The position numbers were made by a program, and so were the translations under genes. Positions 24,426-35,748 of a DNA stretch of 64,000 nt are shown one piece after another. Below the pieces are notes generated by a model, which did not search any database, was not told where the DNA came from, and saw only the letters and a program-made list of their open reading frames with translations. How positions within the stretch are numbered: position 1 is the stretch's first letter; each line of letters starts with the position of its first letter. The stretch is from assembly GCA_037043455.1 (NCBI GenBank), contig JAWPHD010003069.1:1-64000 (forward strand). Direction: 5' to 3'. The DNA comes from Cyrtodaria siliqua (Eukaryota > Mollusca > Bivalvia > Adapedonta > Hiatellidae).

Positions 24426-24485
24426 TACCTAACCTGACATACTTCTTACCTTCTTTTTTAAATATGTTCATCTAGTAAATCTAGT

Positions 24486-24996
24486 CTTAAAGCTACACAG
24501 TCCCTATTTTAACTGGTACTAACTCATGAATATGAATAGGTCACGTGTGAAGTAGTTTCAAATCGACAAACACCCCAAAAGTCAGTATATAAGGCAGAAA
24601 TCGATGCGTAAAATTTCACACTTTTATTTAGCCTCTCTACTGGTACAGATTTAGCCTCTGTACTGGTACAGGTAACATCGATAAATATACAGCTTGAGAA
24701 TAAATGTGATTTACTGCCATATCATCCCTTATTTGTAAATAGTTTTATCTTTATATATTTACATTAATTTTTAATTACTACTTAATTTCTTCATCTTTCA
24801 ACAGTTTTTGCGCACAATTTGACCTATTTATGTGTCGATGTGCCGTAAAACACCATTCATTCATTCATTCAAGTAGCGTTATTGTTCAGTGGATAGAGCA
24901 CCCGACTTGAAATCAGAAGGTTGTGTGTTCGAACCCCAAAAAAGGACAAGCCTACATAGAAGAAATTGATTGATACAGAGACTGTGTAGCTTTAAG
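24486..24996. mobile_element. TIR element enclosing a LINE 3' end and tRNA-like unit
   Basis: Perfect 17-bp inverted ends, CTTAAAGCTACACAGTC and its complement, bound a 511-bp segment. Inside are the 3' end of a non-LTR retrotransposon (about 24700-24870) ending in (ATTC)n, also found inverted at 40676-40895, and a tRNA-like stretch at 24871-24938. No target duplication is readable, so chance apposition of the ends is possible but unlikely at 17 bp. Confidence 0.6.
24871..24938 (+). repeat. tRNA-like sequence (SINE head or pseudogene)
   Basis: TGTTCAGTGGATAGAGCA resembles an A box with D arm and GTGTGTTCGAACCCC a B box with T arm, at tRNA-like spacing. The 3' acceptor strand does not pair with the 5' end, so I do not call a tRNA gene. 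Confidence 0.55.
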
Positions 24997-25289
24997 CTGC
25001 AGGTTTCAATAATCTAGGTCAGTGACATAATTTACAGAAGATCACTGACCTAGTTTTAAATCGATATATAGATCAATGAAGGATAGTTTTAAACATTCTC
25101 ATCAAATTTAAGACCCAAAGATTGTATGTCAGTTTTCAAATATCTATGTTCAAAACTGAAGAAATAGGTTACAGTGGCCTATGTTGACCTCATTATACCT
25201 TGAATGCTGTCCCATTAGTCTTTTTTTAAGACTTAAACTAGATTTAACTCTGACGGCATGCAAATGGTTTTTCAAGGTCATAACAAATA

Positions 25290-27179
25290 CAAGAGGTCAA
25301 TGACCTTGAAGCTCTACTGATTGATTTTGATTTCAGGAAGTAGTCGCTACAGACTTGTTTTTTGAAAAATTATTTTTAGCCGTGGCGGCCATCTTGAATT
25401 TCCGGCCGACCTGAAATTTTTCTAGGATCAATTAGACATCAAGAGCAACATTCCTGTGAAGTTTCATGAAAATCCGTCAAGTAGTTTCACAGGAATAGTC
25501 GCTACAAGTTTTCATTATATAACTCTATGTAAACAAAGATGGCCGCTGACAGCCATGTTTAACGTCGAATCAAAATAATGTTTGACTCTGATAACCATCA
25601 TGTCATGCTGATCATTTTACAAAAAGTCCCATATCAATATCACTTATAGTTTTCAAGACGTAGTCGCTACAAACTTCTTTTTTAAAAAATCTAATTTTAG
25701 CTGTGGCGGCCATCTTGAATTTCTGGCCGATCTGAAATTTTGCTAGGATCAATTAAACATTAAGAGCAACATTCCTGTAGTTTCATGAAAATCTGCCAAG
25801 TAGTTTCAAAGGATTAGTCGCTACAAGTTTTTACTATATAACTCTATGTAAACAAAGATGGCTGCTGGCAGCCATGTTTAACGTTGAATCAAAACAATTT
25901 TTGACAAGGACCAACATCATGTCATGCTGATCATTTTACAAAAAGTCCAATATCAATATCACTTATAGTTTTCAAGTAGTAGTCGCTACAAACTTGTATT
26001 TTGAAAATCTATTTTTAGCCATGGCAGCCATCTTGAATTTCCGGGCGACCTGAAATTTTGCTAGGATCAATAAGACATCAAGAGCAACATTCCTGTGAAG
26101 TTTCATGAAAATCCGTCAAGTAGTTTCAGAGGAGTAGTCGCTACAAGTTTTCATCATATAACTCTATGTAAACAAAGATGGCCACTGGCAGCCATGTTTA
26201 ACGTCGAATCAAAATAATGTTTGACTCTTATAACCATCATGTCATGCTGATCATTTTACAAAAAGTCCCATATCAATATCACTTATAGTTTTCAAGATGT
26301 AGTCGCTACAAACTTCTTTTTTAAAAATCTATTTTTAGCTGTGGCGGCCATCTTGAATTTCTGGCCGATCTGAAATTTTGCTAGGATCAATTAGACATTA
26401 AGAGCAATATTTCTGTAAAGTTTCATGAAAATCTGTCAAGTATTTTCAAAGGAGTAGTCGCTACAAGTTTTTACTATATAACTGTATGTAAACAAAGATG
26501 GCCTCTGGCAGCCATGTTTAACGTTGAATCAAAACGATTTTTGACAAGGACCACAATCATGTCATGCTGATCATTTTAGAAAGAGTCCCATATCAATATC
26601 ACTTATAGTTTTCAAGAAGTAGTCGCTACAAACTTGTAATTTGAAAATTTATTTCTAGCCGTGGCAGCCATCTTGAATTTCCGGCCGACCTGAAATTTTG
26701 CTAGGATCAATTAGACATCAAGAGCAACATTCCTGTGAAGTTTCATGAAAATCCGTCAAGTAGTTTCAGAGGAGTAGTTGCTACAAGTTTTCATTATAAA
26801 ACTCTATGTAAACAAAGATGCCATGTTTAACGTCGAATCAAAACGATTTTCGACAAGGACCAACATCATGTCATGCTGATCATTTTAGAAAAAGTCCCAT
26901 ATCAATATCACTTATAGTTTTCATGAAGAAGTCGCTACAAACTTGTTTTTTAAAAACCTATTTTTAGATCTGGCGGCCATCTTGGATTTCACATCAACAT
27001 GAATTTTTGCTAGGATCAACTAGACTTCATGGGCAACATTTCTGTAAAGTTTCATGAAAATCCATTCAGTAGTTTCAGAGGAGAAGTCGCTACAAAAAAA
27101 AGTTTACGGACAGACGGACAGACGGACGACGGACGCCGCACCACGGCATAAGCTCTGCTGATCTCTGATCAATAGAGCT
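25290..27179 (+). mobile_element. Core-repeat element family 1, copy 3 (largest)
   Basis: Standard ends bound about 1.9 kb containing five-plus tandem units of ~320 bp. Each unit is a dimer of ~160-bp subunits: TAGTCGCTACAA recurs near 25340, 25494, 25661 and onward with alternating ~154 and ~167 base spacing. One subunit type is followed by GGCGGCCATCTTGAATTTC, the other by AACAAAGATGGCC and CAGCCATGTTTAACGTCGAA. The right end carries GACAGACGGACGACGGACGC before the terminal inverted motif. Confidence 0.9.
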
Positions 27180-28601
27180 AAAAATGACACATTTTGAGGT
27201 CAAAACAAACTCAGTTCTACTTAAAACCAAGACTTCAAACAAACTCAGTTCTACTTAAAAACCAAGATCTCAAGATAATTTGTGTAAATCAATATGGAAA
27301 GAAAGACGTGGATGAAAAAAGGAAGAGAGAAAACCTGTGAAAGCAAGCTAGGTGATAGAAAGTTATGTTTTCACAAAAGAAAAGACAATGATTAAACTGA
27401 CTTGTCACTTAATGAATTCTCCATGCCTGATTGCCAATATCCATGTTATGCTTGGTCTGACATACCATGATGATACATATATCTTGTTTCACAGATCATT
27501 AGAAAGTATATGTCAACATGTAGGTCATACTGGGTGAGCAAACACAAACAAGGAGAAATTAATAAATTAGTATTACATTCTGACAGGATTCAGTGTGTAT
27601 GTACAGTGCTCAAGAAATAGGATAGCCCGACGCCCGGGCCTGTCTAAAAAAAAAAAAAAAAAAAAAAAAATCCCCCAAAAAATCAGTTATCCTGGATCTC
27701 AAGCTCAAGTTCCTCAAGACAAAATACTCCCATGTGTATTGTGAACTGTGGAAACACTTTCATTCAATAAAGTAATTAAAATGTGTTATACACACATTGA
27801 AACAATAAGAAGTTTGAATATTTTGCCTGGCTTCGTGTCGGCAGTTTGTCACAACTTTGAGGTCGACAATTGTTGACATAAAACTCATTATTCTGCTACT
27901 AGGGTTGTGTTTTCTTTCCTTTGTGATAAGAAATACCGTTTTTGTCATTAAAAACACACTAATGCATGAAAAAATATCGTTATTGATGGTATTTCGATTG
28001 AATGGTTGTGAAATGTTCGGGCCGTAAAAGTGCGGTGTCGTAGTAGTTCGGATGGTATATAATTTCGGATATATTATTATTATTTTTTTTTATTTTTTTT
28101 TTACATAATCAAATAAGAAAAACTGTCCTTTACAAATACATGTTGGTGGAAAGAAATATATATATACTGTATATGTATAAATACAGATATAAAGTATATT
28201 TCTATTCATTATTTAAGGTGTAAGGAGTTCCTGGAATCCTACTTTTAAATGAATTCTAGTCTAGGCTCCTAATTCTTTACTTGGAGAAAGTGGTGACAAA
28301 AAGAAAAAATATAGCCAGAGGAGGCTCTGATAGTCTCATAAAACCTGATTAAAAATTTGGCTCCAAGTTTAGCTCCAGTTTCACCAAGTCGGCTCTGATT
28401 ATTATCGTTTGGCAAAAGTGCTAGTACTCTCCTTTGCATTGGTTATAAATTACTATGTAATATTCTATTCTAACATATTTTAAACGAAATGGTAAATAAG
28501 TCCGCTGACCAGGGAGCATAAAGTGGTAGCAAAAAGAAAAATATAGTCAGAGGAGGTTCTGAGCTTGATTAATACATACGTAACAAAATTAATGTGTGCT
28601 A

Positions 28602-30776
28602 TAGCACTTTCCGGAAAGTGTTGTTATCTGCCCCTGATTTTTCGCTCTTTAGCTCAAGAAGTTTACTTCCGGGTAGTATCCTGGAAGGGGTATAAAAACC
28701 ACTTCCGAACCCCCGCACCTCCGAACCCCGAACCCTTTACAGAAATTAAAAATACGTATAACTGACAATAAACGAATAATACCGTTATAATTTTAACTGG
28801 TATGCATGTATTTAATGTACATATATATATGGTTAGTATTTGATTGCCTTAATTAAAGTATTTGTAGCAAAATTGCTATTTTATTCATCGCTAAGGGTAT
28901 AAAACCCACTTCCGAACCCTAAATCTCCGAACCCCTAGTTTTTGAACGATACGAGGGTTCAACGCGTTAATTATGTAAAGTTTAGCATTCATAAACTAAC
29001 TAACCTCATTATAAATGTAATTTCCAGTCTTGGTTTCTTTTATTAATGAAGATACAGCCATTTGTTTACCTTTTTTTACGATACCGAACCCTAATCTAAA
29101 AATAATTACGGTGTCATTCGAATAACACGTGCTGTGAAAATCGCATGTTTCAATTGTTTTATCTATGCTTATCAATTCGGAAAACACAAACTAATTAATC
29201 AGTCATTGATTGGGAATCATTGATTGGTGAGCTAAAATCACATCTAATCATATCATAAAGCCGTGACACAAACAAACAGGTATATATTACTTGACTACAC
29301 TAATTGGTGAACCAAAATCTACACTAATTGGTGAACCAAAATCAGTCACAGGATAAAGCCGAAAAACAAACAAACAAACACTCAGGTAAGCACGGTCATT
29401 CTTTGGTATAAATGTCGAATGAAACTTTGCTAAGTTGTCATTTATTGAATATTAATATTGATATACACATCGATATGGCTCTGTATGTAGGAGATTCCAA
29501 TTTCCGGTACCTGAAAGGAGAGGCGAGAGATTCCTCCGTGCTCTTCAGATCTGGTGCCAAAGTGGAAAACATGTCATCTCTCATGGGGGATGCTGTTTTC
29601 AGACACCAAGTAAGTCATTTTTGTAATCATTTATAGTCATTGTTTCCATTGTTTTCGTTGTTTTTATATTGTATTATTTTAATTCAATTAATTATTTCTA
29701 TTTCTAATACCCTTGATTGTAAACTTTATTTAAAAGCATCTTCTCTTATAAACAGACATTTTTGTTAAGTTAAAAGCCTTAAAAAACAAAAAAAATTAAA
29801 TGTCTAATGTCTTCTATGTCAGCATTACTGTCTTTTTTTTTCATTTCTGTTTTATATGGTGCTGCGGATTATATGTGACAACCCAAAAAGAATTTTTGGT
29901 ATGTATTATAAACGAACTTCATTCACACCAGAATCCTTATTTAAATGTATTACTGGTGCAATAAAAGCAACTGTTACTGTTATGTGATCCTGTAATATGC
30001 AAAAACAATTTCTGTTGTTCTTAAATTAATGATTGAAAAATGTAACACGGGACACATGTAAAGAATCTTAATAATTTATAGATTTTAATAAATTATATAT
30101 ACAGTATATATAGAATTGTACAACACTGGATGTAGTTTTGATATTTTTACCAACAAAATTAACAATAAGAAAAAAAATGGGTTATGGTATGTGTTTTCCG
30201 AATTGATAATCATAGATAAAACAATTGAAATATGCGATTTTCACAGCACGTGTTGTTCGAATGACACCGTAATAATTTTTAGATTAGGGTTCGGTATCGT
30301 AAAAAAAGGTAAACAAATGGCTGTATCTTCATTAATAAAAGAAACCAAGACTGGAAATTACATTTATAATGAGGTTAGTTAGTTTATGAATGCTAAACTT
30401 TACATAATTAACGCGTTGAACCCTCGTATCGTTCAAAAACTAGGGGTTCGGAGATTTAGGGTTCGGAAGTGGGTTTTATACCCTTAGCGATGAATAAAAT
30501 AGCAATTTTGCTACAAATACTTTAATTAAGGCAATCAAATACTAACCATATATATATGTACATTAAATACATGCATACCAGTTAAAATAATAACGGTATG
30601 ATTCGTTTATTGTCAGTTATACGTATTTTTAATTTCCGTAAAGGGTTCGGAGGTGCGGGGGTTCGGAAGTGGTTTTTATACCCCTTCGATACTAAGTGAT
30701 ACTACCCGGAAGTAAACTTCTTCAGCTAAAGAGCGAAAAATCAGGGGCAGATAACAACACTTTCCGGAAAGTGCTA
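28602..30776. mobile_element. Long-TIR (foldback-like) element with a captured exon
   Basis: The outer ~585 bases at each side (28602-29187 and 30191-30776) are inverted copies of each other with few differences. Both begin TAGCACTTTCCGGAAAGTG, whose CACTTTCCGGAAAGTG core is a perfect 16-bp palindrome. TA flanks both outer ends. The ~1 kb centre holds a short repeat containing CTAATTGGTGAACCAAAATC and one coding exon (29412-29609). Long TIRs with TA duplication suggest a non-autonomous Tc1/mariner or foldback class; the superfamily is not settled. Confidence 0.85.
29412..29609 (+). CDS. Exon with GDS motif, SGNH-hydrolase-like (partial)
   Basis: An ATG opens 66 codons that end precisely at a strong donor (CCAA|GTAAGT, phase 0). 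Residues 22-35 read MALYVGDSNFRYLK. A hydrophobic strand followed by GDS-x-x-R is the first block of SGNH/GDSL hydrolases, with Ser as nucleophile, and RSGAKVENM about 15 residues on resembles the loop after it. The later Gly, Asn and Asp-x-x-His blocks would be in further exons and none was found before the right TIR. It sits alone at the centre of a long-TIR element, so it may be a captured host exon or the remnant of an element gene. No function can be concluded. Confidence 0.45.
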
Positions 30777-31077
30777 TAAAAGTGAATAAAGACACATTTC
30801 CAATAAGAAAAAAATATTGGACCTTTCCATTTTAAATCAGGGCCTGTCCATTTCAAATCGGGGCCTGTCCATTTTCAGAAGCAACAAGCCCTGGGCCTGT
30901 CTCTTAAAATAATTTTCTTTGAGCACTGATGTATCTTAACATTTGGGCAAAAGCAATGATTCAGCAGTCAATACTGCATGTATATCCAACGACAATAACC
31001 AGGTAACATTGCAGTACAACATGCATTGTATTTCTAATCAATTGAATTGCACTGAATTGGATTTCATAGTCGCACCA

Positions 31078-31303
31078 ACAGCTAAGGTCATATGGCGACT
31101 TTCCAGCTTCCACTGATGGAGGAAGACCCCAGTTGCCCCTTCGGGCAATTTTCGTGCATGGGCGGGTACCTGGGTAGAACCACAGACAAGCCAGCTGGAT
31201 AGCTGCATCACATAAGGATTCCTAAGCCCATGAGGGATCGAAACCACAGTGGTGAGGGGCAAGTGATTTGAAATCAGAGACACTAACCACTCAGCCATGG
31301 ACA
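31078..31303 (-). mobile_element. tRNA-derived SINE, family C, best copy
   Basis: On the minus strand the head reads GTCCATGGCTGAGTGGTTAG (A-box-like, with the long D-arm pattern of Ser/Leu tRNAs) and later GGTTTCGATCCC (B box). A body with TACCCAGGTACCCGCCCATG follows. The open frame through it on the minus strand is not a gene. Confidence 0.75.
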
Positions 31304-32049
31304 CCCCATATCTAATCCAAGACCCGTCATATACATATGTATACCGTATTTGTCGGCGTATAGCGCGCATGCGCATATAACGCGCACCCCGACTTTGGGC
31401 CTAAAATCCTTGGAAAAAAACTTTTTTTATGTATTGTAGCGTAAACCGCGCATTAAAAACATGTGTTTTCAATTTCAGGACAGCAGACCGCCATTTTGAA
31501 GCATTGACCAAAGAGGAAATGTAAAACGAATTTTGATTAGCTAAAACGAAGCTGCATGTTAGACTGTGTTTTTTTACTCAAGTGTAAATAAACTTGTACT
31601 GTTGAGTGTACTTTTGTTGTTTACTCAAGTTTCAATAAAATAAAAAACCCACGCCCGTGATAAACTTTTATTACGATCATATTATATTTAATATTTTGGA
31701 TTGACAATTAAAACAGATTATTCTTTCGAATAAATATGTGCTGGCCCTGAAAAGGACCGTTTTGTTCTGCTAACCCTTAAAGGTGAAATTTAGCGCGTTT
31801 TTTGAGCATATATTCTGAAATATATGTATATAATATACAATCTGTTCAAATATTACACTTATTGGTTGTCCCGTTTTCTCACAGAAGGCAATTTTATCTC
31901 ATAGCGCACACGCTTGAGTTTCGCCCTTTTTGAAGACAGGTAAGTGTCACGTGATCCTGTGACGTCATTGGTACATAACGATCAGCGGTGTCGCATTGAG
32001 TTGTATAGTATTGTCTATGTAGGATTAAGTTTTATGGTACGTGTTGAAA

Positions 32050-32443
32050 ATGCCGTGTGCTGTAGCTGGGTGTCAAAGTGTGCATAAAAAAGGACAATCT
32101 AATAACATCAGTTTTTTTCGTTTTCCTAATCAGGTTAATGATAGATTAAGATTTGAATTGAGGGTGGACCGCTGTCGACGAAAATCGCCCGTCGCGTCAA
32201 AAAAATGGGAACCTTCGAAAGACGCGCGAGTTTGTAGTAAACACTTTGAGTTGGATTCGTGGGAAATCCATCCTTTGGTTTTCATTTTCATTGAATTTGA
32301 AGGACAGACGGCCATGCAGATTAAAAACAACAGCGATACCAACAATATTTTCCTACAAAAATGAGAAGTGCCTAACCCCGCCGTCTCCGAGCAAGTTTTA
32401 TTCGCCGAATCGACCGGCGTTGAGGAAGAAATTATTAAATGAG
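32050..32443 (+). pseudogene. THAP zinc-finger exon with frameshift
   Basis: THAP domains are C2CH zinc fingers of about 90 residues that bind DNA; they occur in P-element transposases and in host proteins derived from them. The exon starts MPCAVAGC, the first zinc Cys pair directly after Met as usual. It continues with FFRFPNQ and a Trp (KKWEP) and reaches VCSKHF, the second zinc pair Cys-x2-His-Phe. The closing (A/V)-(I/V)-PTIF box follows as LKTTAIPTIF, but in the +1 frame, so at least one frameshift lies between about 32270 and 32310. A clean donor (AATGAG|GTAAGA) ends the exon. The gene is probably inactive and belongs to the surrounding transposon. Confidence 0.8.
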
Positions 32444-33051
32444 GTAAGATAGAAGTTTTTGTTCAGGTATCTTAGCAATTCCTCGGGTATGTGTATGATA
32501 AATTGTAGAAAGGTATATAGTCTTAGATCTGTACATCGTGATTGTTTAGCTGTTGAATTAGATGCATGCGTCTTACGTGAACGGCGCTTATATAATGTAG
32601 CCGTCTTTTTCAAAAGATCGCTCAAAAGGTTTAGCATATGAATGTAAATGAATTCGGTGAAATAAACACTGTCGTTGTTTCAATATATATTTTGTAGTAT
32701 TTTTTTTTGTTTTGTTTTAAATTATACACCTTCTTCTGCCAATAGTGTTATAGATGTTTATAGAGTTATATATCGGTCTCTGGATTTGAAAATAATGACA
32801 AAATGTTTCATGGACGTCTATTAAAACGCAGAAAATTTATAATGTTACTAGCTATTATATTAGTTCAGTAATGTTGTATGGCAAAACAACAACAATAACG
32901 GCTTTTACCTCATGCAGTAAGTAAAATAAGTGCTTTACAAGCATATATATACTTTATATTCTAAATAAAAAATTTATTAGGTCTGTTTTTTCGATCTCTA
33001 CATGTACATAATACATTATGTCGTGCTTATAATACATTTGACTATATTATT

Positions 33052-34085
33052 TAGATCATCTTCGTGCGCGATGAACTAACTAGTTTCTCACGCATCATAT
33101 ATCCGTCTTGTGCAATACGCGGCTCGCCGCGGCGGTATTGCACCGCTCACGGTATTGCAATATACAGGAAATGTAGGCATATCATAAAACTACGTTTCCC
33201 TAAATGGTGCGTGATTTTGTCATATACCGACGTTTGTACCATGATTAGGCTGTACTTCAATAGGGCACCGCAATAGTTGATTAGTCGCTGTGTGGTATAT
33301 TGTTATTTGGCGTCACGTGGAGAGCGTGTCATACTGCAAATCCGAATCTCATACACCACTATAGACTGTTTTGGAGGCGGCGGGGACTTATGGTATGTAG
33401 AATACTATAGAAATTAGATGCTGTTACATTTATTTATTTATCAATTATACTTACTAGACTCTAAATATATTTTTTCAATGTCTATTTTTCGGCAAAAATA
33501 AAGTCCTTATAATCTGACGCTCGTATTAATGTACAAGTATTAGACCATGTCCATTCATTCGGAATAAACTGCATTTCGCGCTTAGTGTAAATGAACCGAG
33601 ATATTGCAGCGTTGCTGGTGACTTTCAGAATTTCGATGACCTGCACCGCGTTCAACTTCCTCATCGCCATCGGTTGATGAATCCGAGGTATTTTCATCCT
33701 CAGACACGAATTCTGGCTCAAAATCGTAAGGTTGCACATTGTGCAACCTTCTTATCATGGGCATTTCATCTGACTCAGCATCATAGTCTCTTAATTCCGA
33801 CATTTTCACACACACTATACTGTATTTGCGTGCTTTCCCTATGTACAAATGGTTTCGTTTTGTTCCCAATGACGTCACTTCCGGTTTTACGAGGAAGAGT
33901 TTTCCCCCTTTGATTTTTTTTCAATTTTTTAGCGTAGCCTGTTCGTCTTTTCGGTTTTTATCTTTAAAAACATATTTTCACTAAAAATACATCAATAGCA
34001 TAGTTACCATCGTATTTATAATGATATTTGATAATTAAAAACATATCAACAACGGATTTGTTGATTTAGGACAAATTTCTGCTTT
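33052..34085 (-). mobile_element. Promoter-exon cassette, copy 2
   Basis: This is the inverse homologue of 14295-15375, here without the MITE and with the coding part retained. On the minus strand a composite GGAAGTGACGTCA (33870-33882) precedes ACAGTATAGTGTGTGTG and an ATG. CpG-rich sequence with a palindrome (GTGCAATAC...GTATTGCAC, about 33108-33142) follows downstream. It lies within 31344-35307, either as an integral part or as a later insertion. Confidence 0.72.
33582..33803 (-). CDS. Acidic N-terminal exon, unknown protein (partial)
   Basis: The frame starts MSELRDYDAESDEMPMIRR, continues VQPYDFEPEFVSEDE and then an acidic Ser/Asp/Glu run, ending 73 codons from the start. A donor may cut it earlier (GGTGCAGGT near 33640). 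The PY-x-FEPE element followed by an acidic stretch is reminiscent of N-termini of the abundant invertebrate proteins that carry a P2X7-receptor-like cysteine domain, but that domain is not in the window. The assignment is therefore a guess. The well-formed promoter and ATG context suggest a former first exon. Confidence 0.4.
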   Translation of the reverse strand: MSELRDYDAESDEMPMIRRLHNVQPYDFEPEFVSEDENTSDSSTDGDEEVERGAGHRNSESHQQRCNISVHLH

Positions 34086-35748
34086 AAAGTTTTATATATG
34101 TTTGCTTAGAAAACAAGTTCGAAGCGAGGTTCAGTCTCGAAATCATCAACACTACAAACAGAAGTAACTAACTATAGTAATACTATGTATCTAAATTTGT
34201 AGCATGAAACATAAGCCTAAACCGGAAACGAAATGAAACGTATGTAGTACGTTTCTATATAAACTCAGTGAATAATTTCGAAAATCCTCTATCACTAACA
34301 ATGTTCTAAGTAAAAATTCAAGAAGTTTCAATGAAAATGTTGCTCTCAGAGATTTATATGTCTTTTATTAGACAAATCTTATCAAAAACGAAAATAATTG
34401 TGTAGTAGGGATATTCCCGAAACTGTACACTCGCCTCTGGATAAGAATAGATTCTAAAAATAGACTTTTGTGATTTGGACAAAAAAACAACTTCAAGCAG
34501 TCTAAGCTGTTTGCACCCTGATAATAATCAGAGAGCAAACGTATAGAGTATAAGACTGCTGTAAACCTAAACCCAAAACACTAAATCCTACTCGTAGATA
34601 TTTAAAGTTCCCTAGTTAAAAATAGAAGTAAAAATTAAATTCACACCAGTAGACCGGTAGACAAAAGACGTCTATCCCGGTCGAGTGTCACATGTTTGTT
34701 TAATAATAAGTTATCATTGTTTGCGGTCAGTTAACAAAAACCAAACACTTCACACTTAACACGTTTTCCCAATCAAATGAACCCTTGAACCCATTTAGGA
34801 ATAATCATGATTCTACGTTGTCGAAATTCAGAAATCAACTTTAACAAATAAGTAAGTGGGGTCGTTGTTTATTAGAAATAATTATTATACATACAATTCT
34901 ATATATAAAATATGCACTAAACCAGTCTGCGCGTTCGGAAAACCCCAGCCTCGTTTTCATTTCAAAATGCCGATTGATGTAAACAATTGTATTTTTCAAC
35001 AATTATATGGTATTTTCTCAACAATAATCAACATAAAACATGGTAAAGTTTGATTTTATTATTTGTATTGATAATAAGCATATAGCATACAACGCATTTT
35101 ATTGAAACAATAGAAACAAGCCAACTTTTGTTCGATTCAATCTCTGTAGTAAACGGCCGGTCTTGCGACTTTTTGAAAACCACAAAACTTCTCGTCTTGG
35201 CTGAAAAAAAAAAGAGTAAATCATTACTTGTTGCTTAAACTGCGCACCCCAACTTCAGCCACAGAATCTGGGGTAAAAAAGTGCGCGCTATACCCCGACA
35301 AGTACGGTAGACACTCTCTGAAACACAGACAGGAAAGGCCAACAAACCACCAAGACAACAGTTTGTATTTCAATCAACTATATACTGTACACTAGATGTC
35401 AGTCAACAGACAACACTCTCAAATAAATCTGGAGAGAATATAATAATAATACAGATGTCATCCTCTTCAATGAATCAAATTACATCAGAATGTATTCAGG
35501 AATACACTAACTTTGTCTCATGAAATCTTCTTTAGTTTTATCCAATATTTGTTCTACCCAAACATAAACTGATAAAACAGCAATTTAACCAAAAAATCGT
35601 AATTTAACTTTATTACTATATTTCCCCAAAATAATAGTGCCCGGGCTCTACGCAAAATGCAATGGGGGTGCTCTAATTACGGTTATACTTAAAAGCAGTT
35701 CTGGCCAGATTGTAACCGTAAATGTCATTCACACTAAATCAAAAATCT
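34086..35748. other. Unassigned sequence around a transposon end
   Basis: 34086-35306 is the right part of the 4-kb TIR element and shows no coding frame of note. 35310-35748 is ordinary AT-rich intron sequence. Confidence 0.4.

Larger units (their letters stand above)
27604..30928. mobile_element. hAT-like element, 5-bp duplication, hosting a second transposon
   Basis: The left end CAGTGCTCAAGAAA and right end TTTCTTTGAGCACTG are inverted repeats, with GGGCCTGTCT just inside each. ATGTA lies immediately outside both ends (27599-27603 and 30929-30933). Without the insert at 28602-30776 the element would be about 1.15 kb. A poly-A run follows the left end. No transposase was found. Confidence 0.82.
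31344..35307. mobile_element. 4-kb TIR element, TA duplication, THAP exon inside
   Basis: The left end CCGTATTTGTCGG followed by CGTATAGCGCGCA, then ACGCGCACCCCGACTTTGGG, is mirrored at the right (CCCCGACAAGTACGG, with GCGCACCCCAACTTCAGCC further in). TA flanks both ends. The class is probably Tc1/mariner/pogo-like from the TA site, but no transposase catalytic domain was found. It contains a THAP-domain exon (32050-32443) and, inverted, copy 2 of the promoter-exon cassette (33052-34085). Confidence 0.78.

Noticed and set aside
24871..24938. tRNA gene
   Set aside because: Box-like sequences are present but no acceptor pairing, and it lies inside an inverted-repeat element next to a LINE tail.
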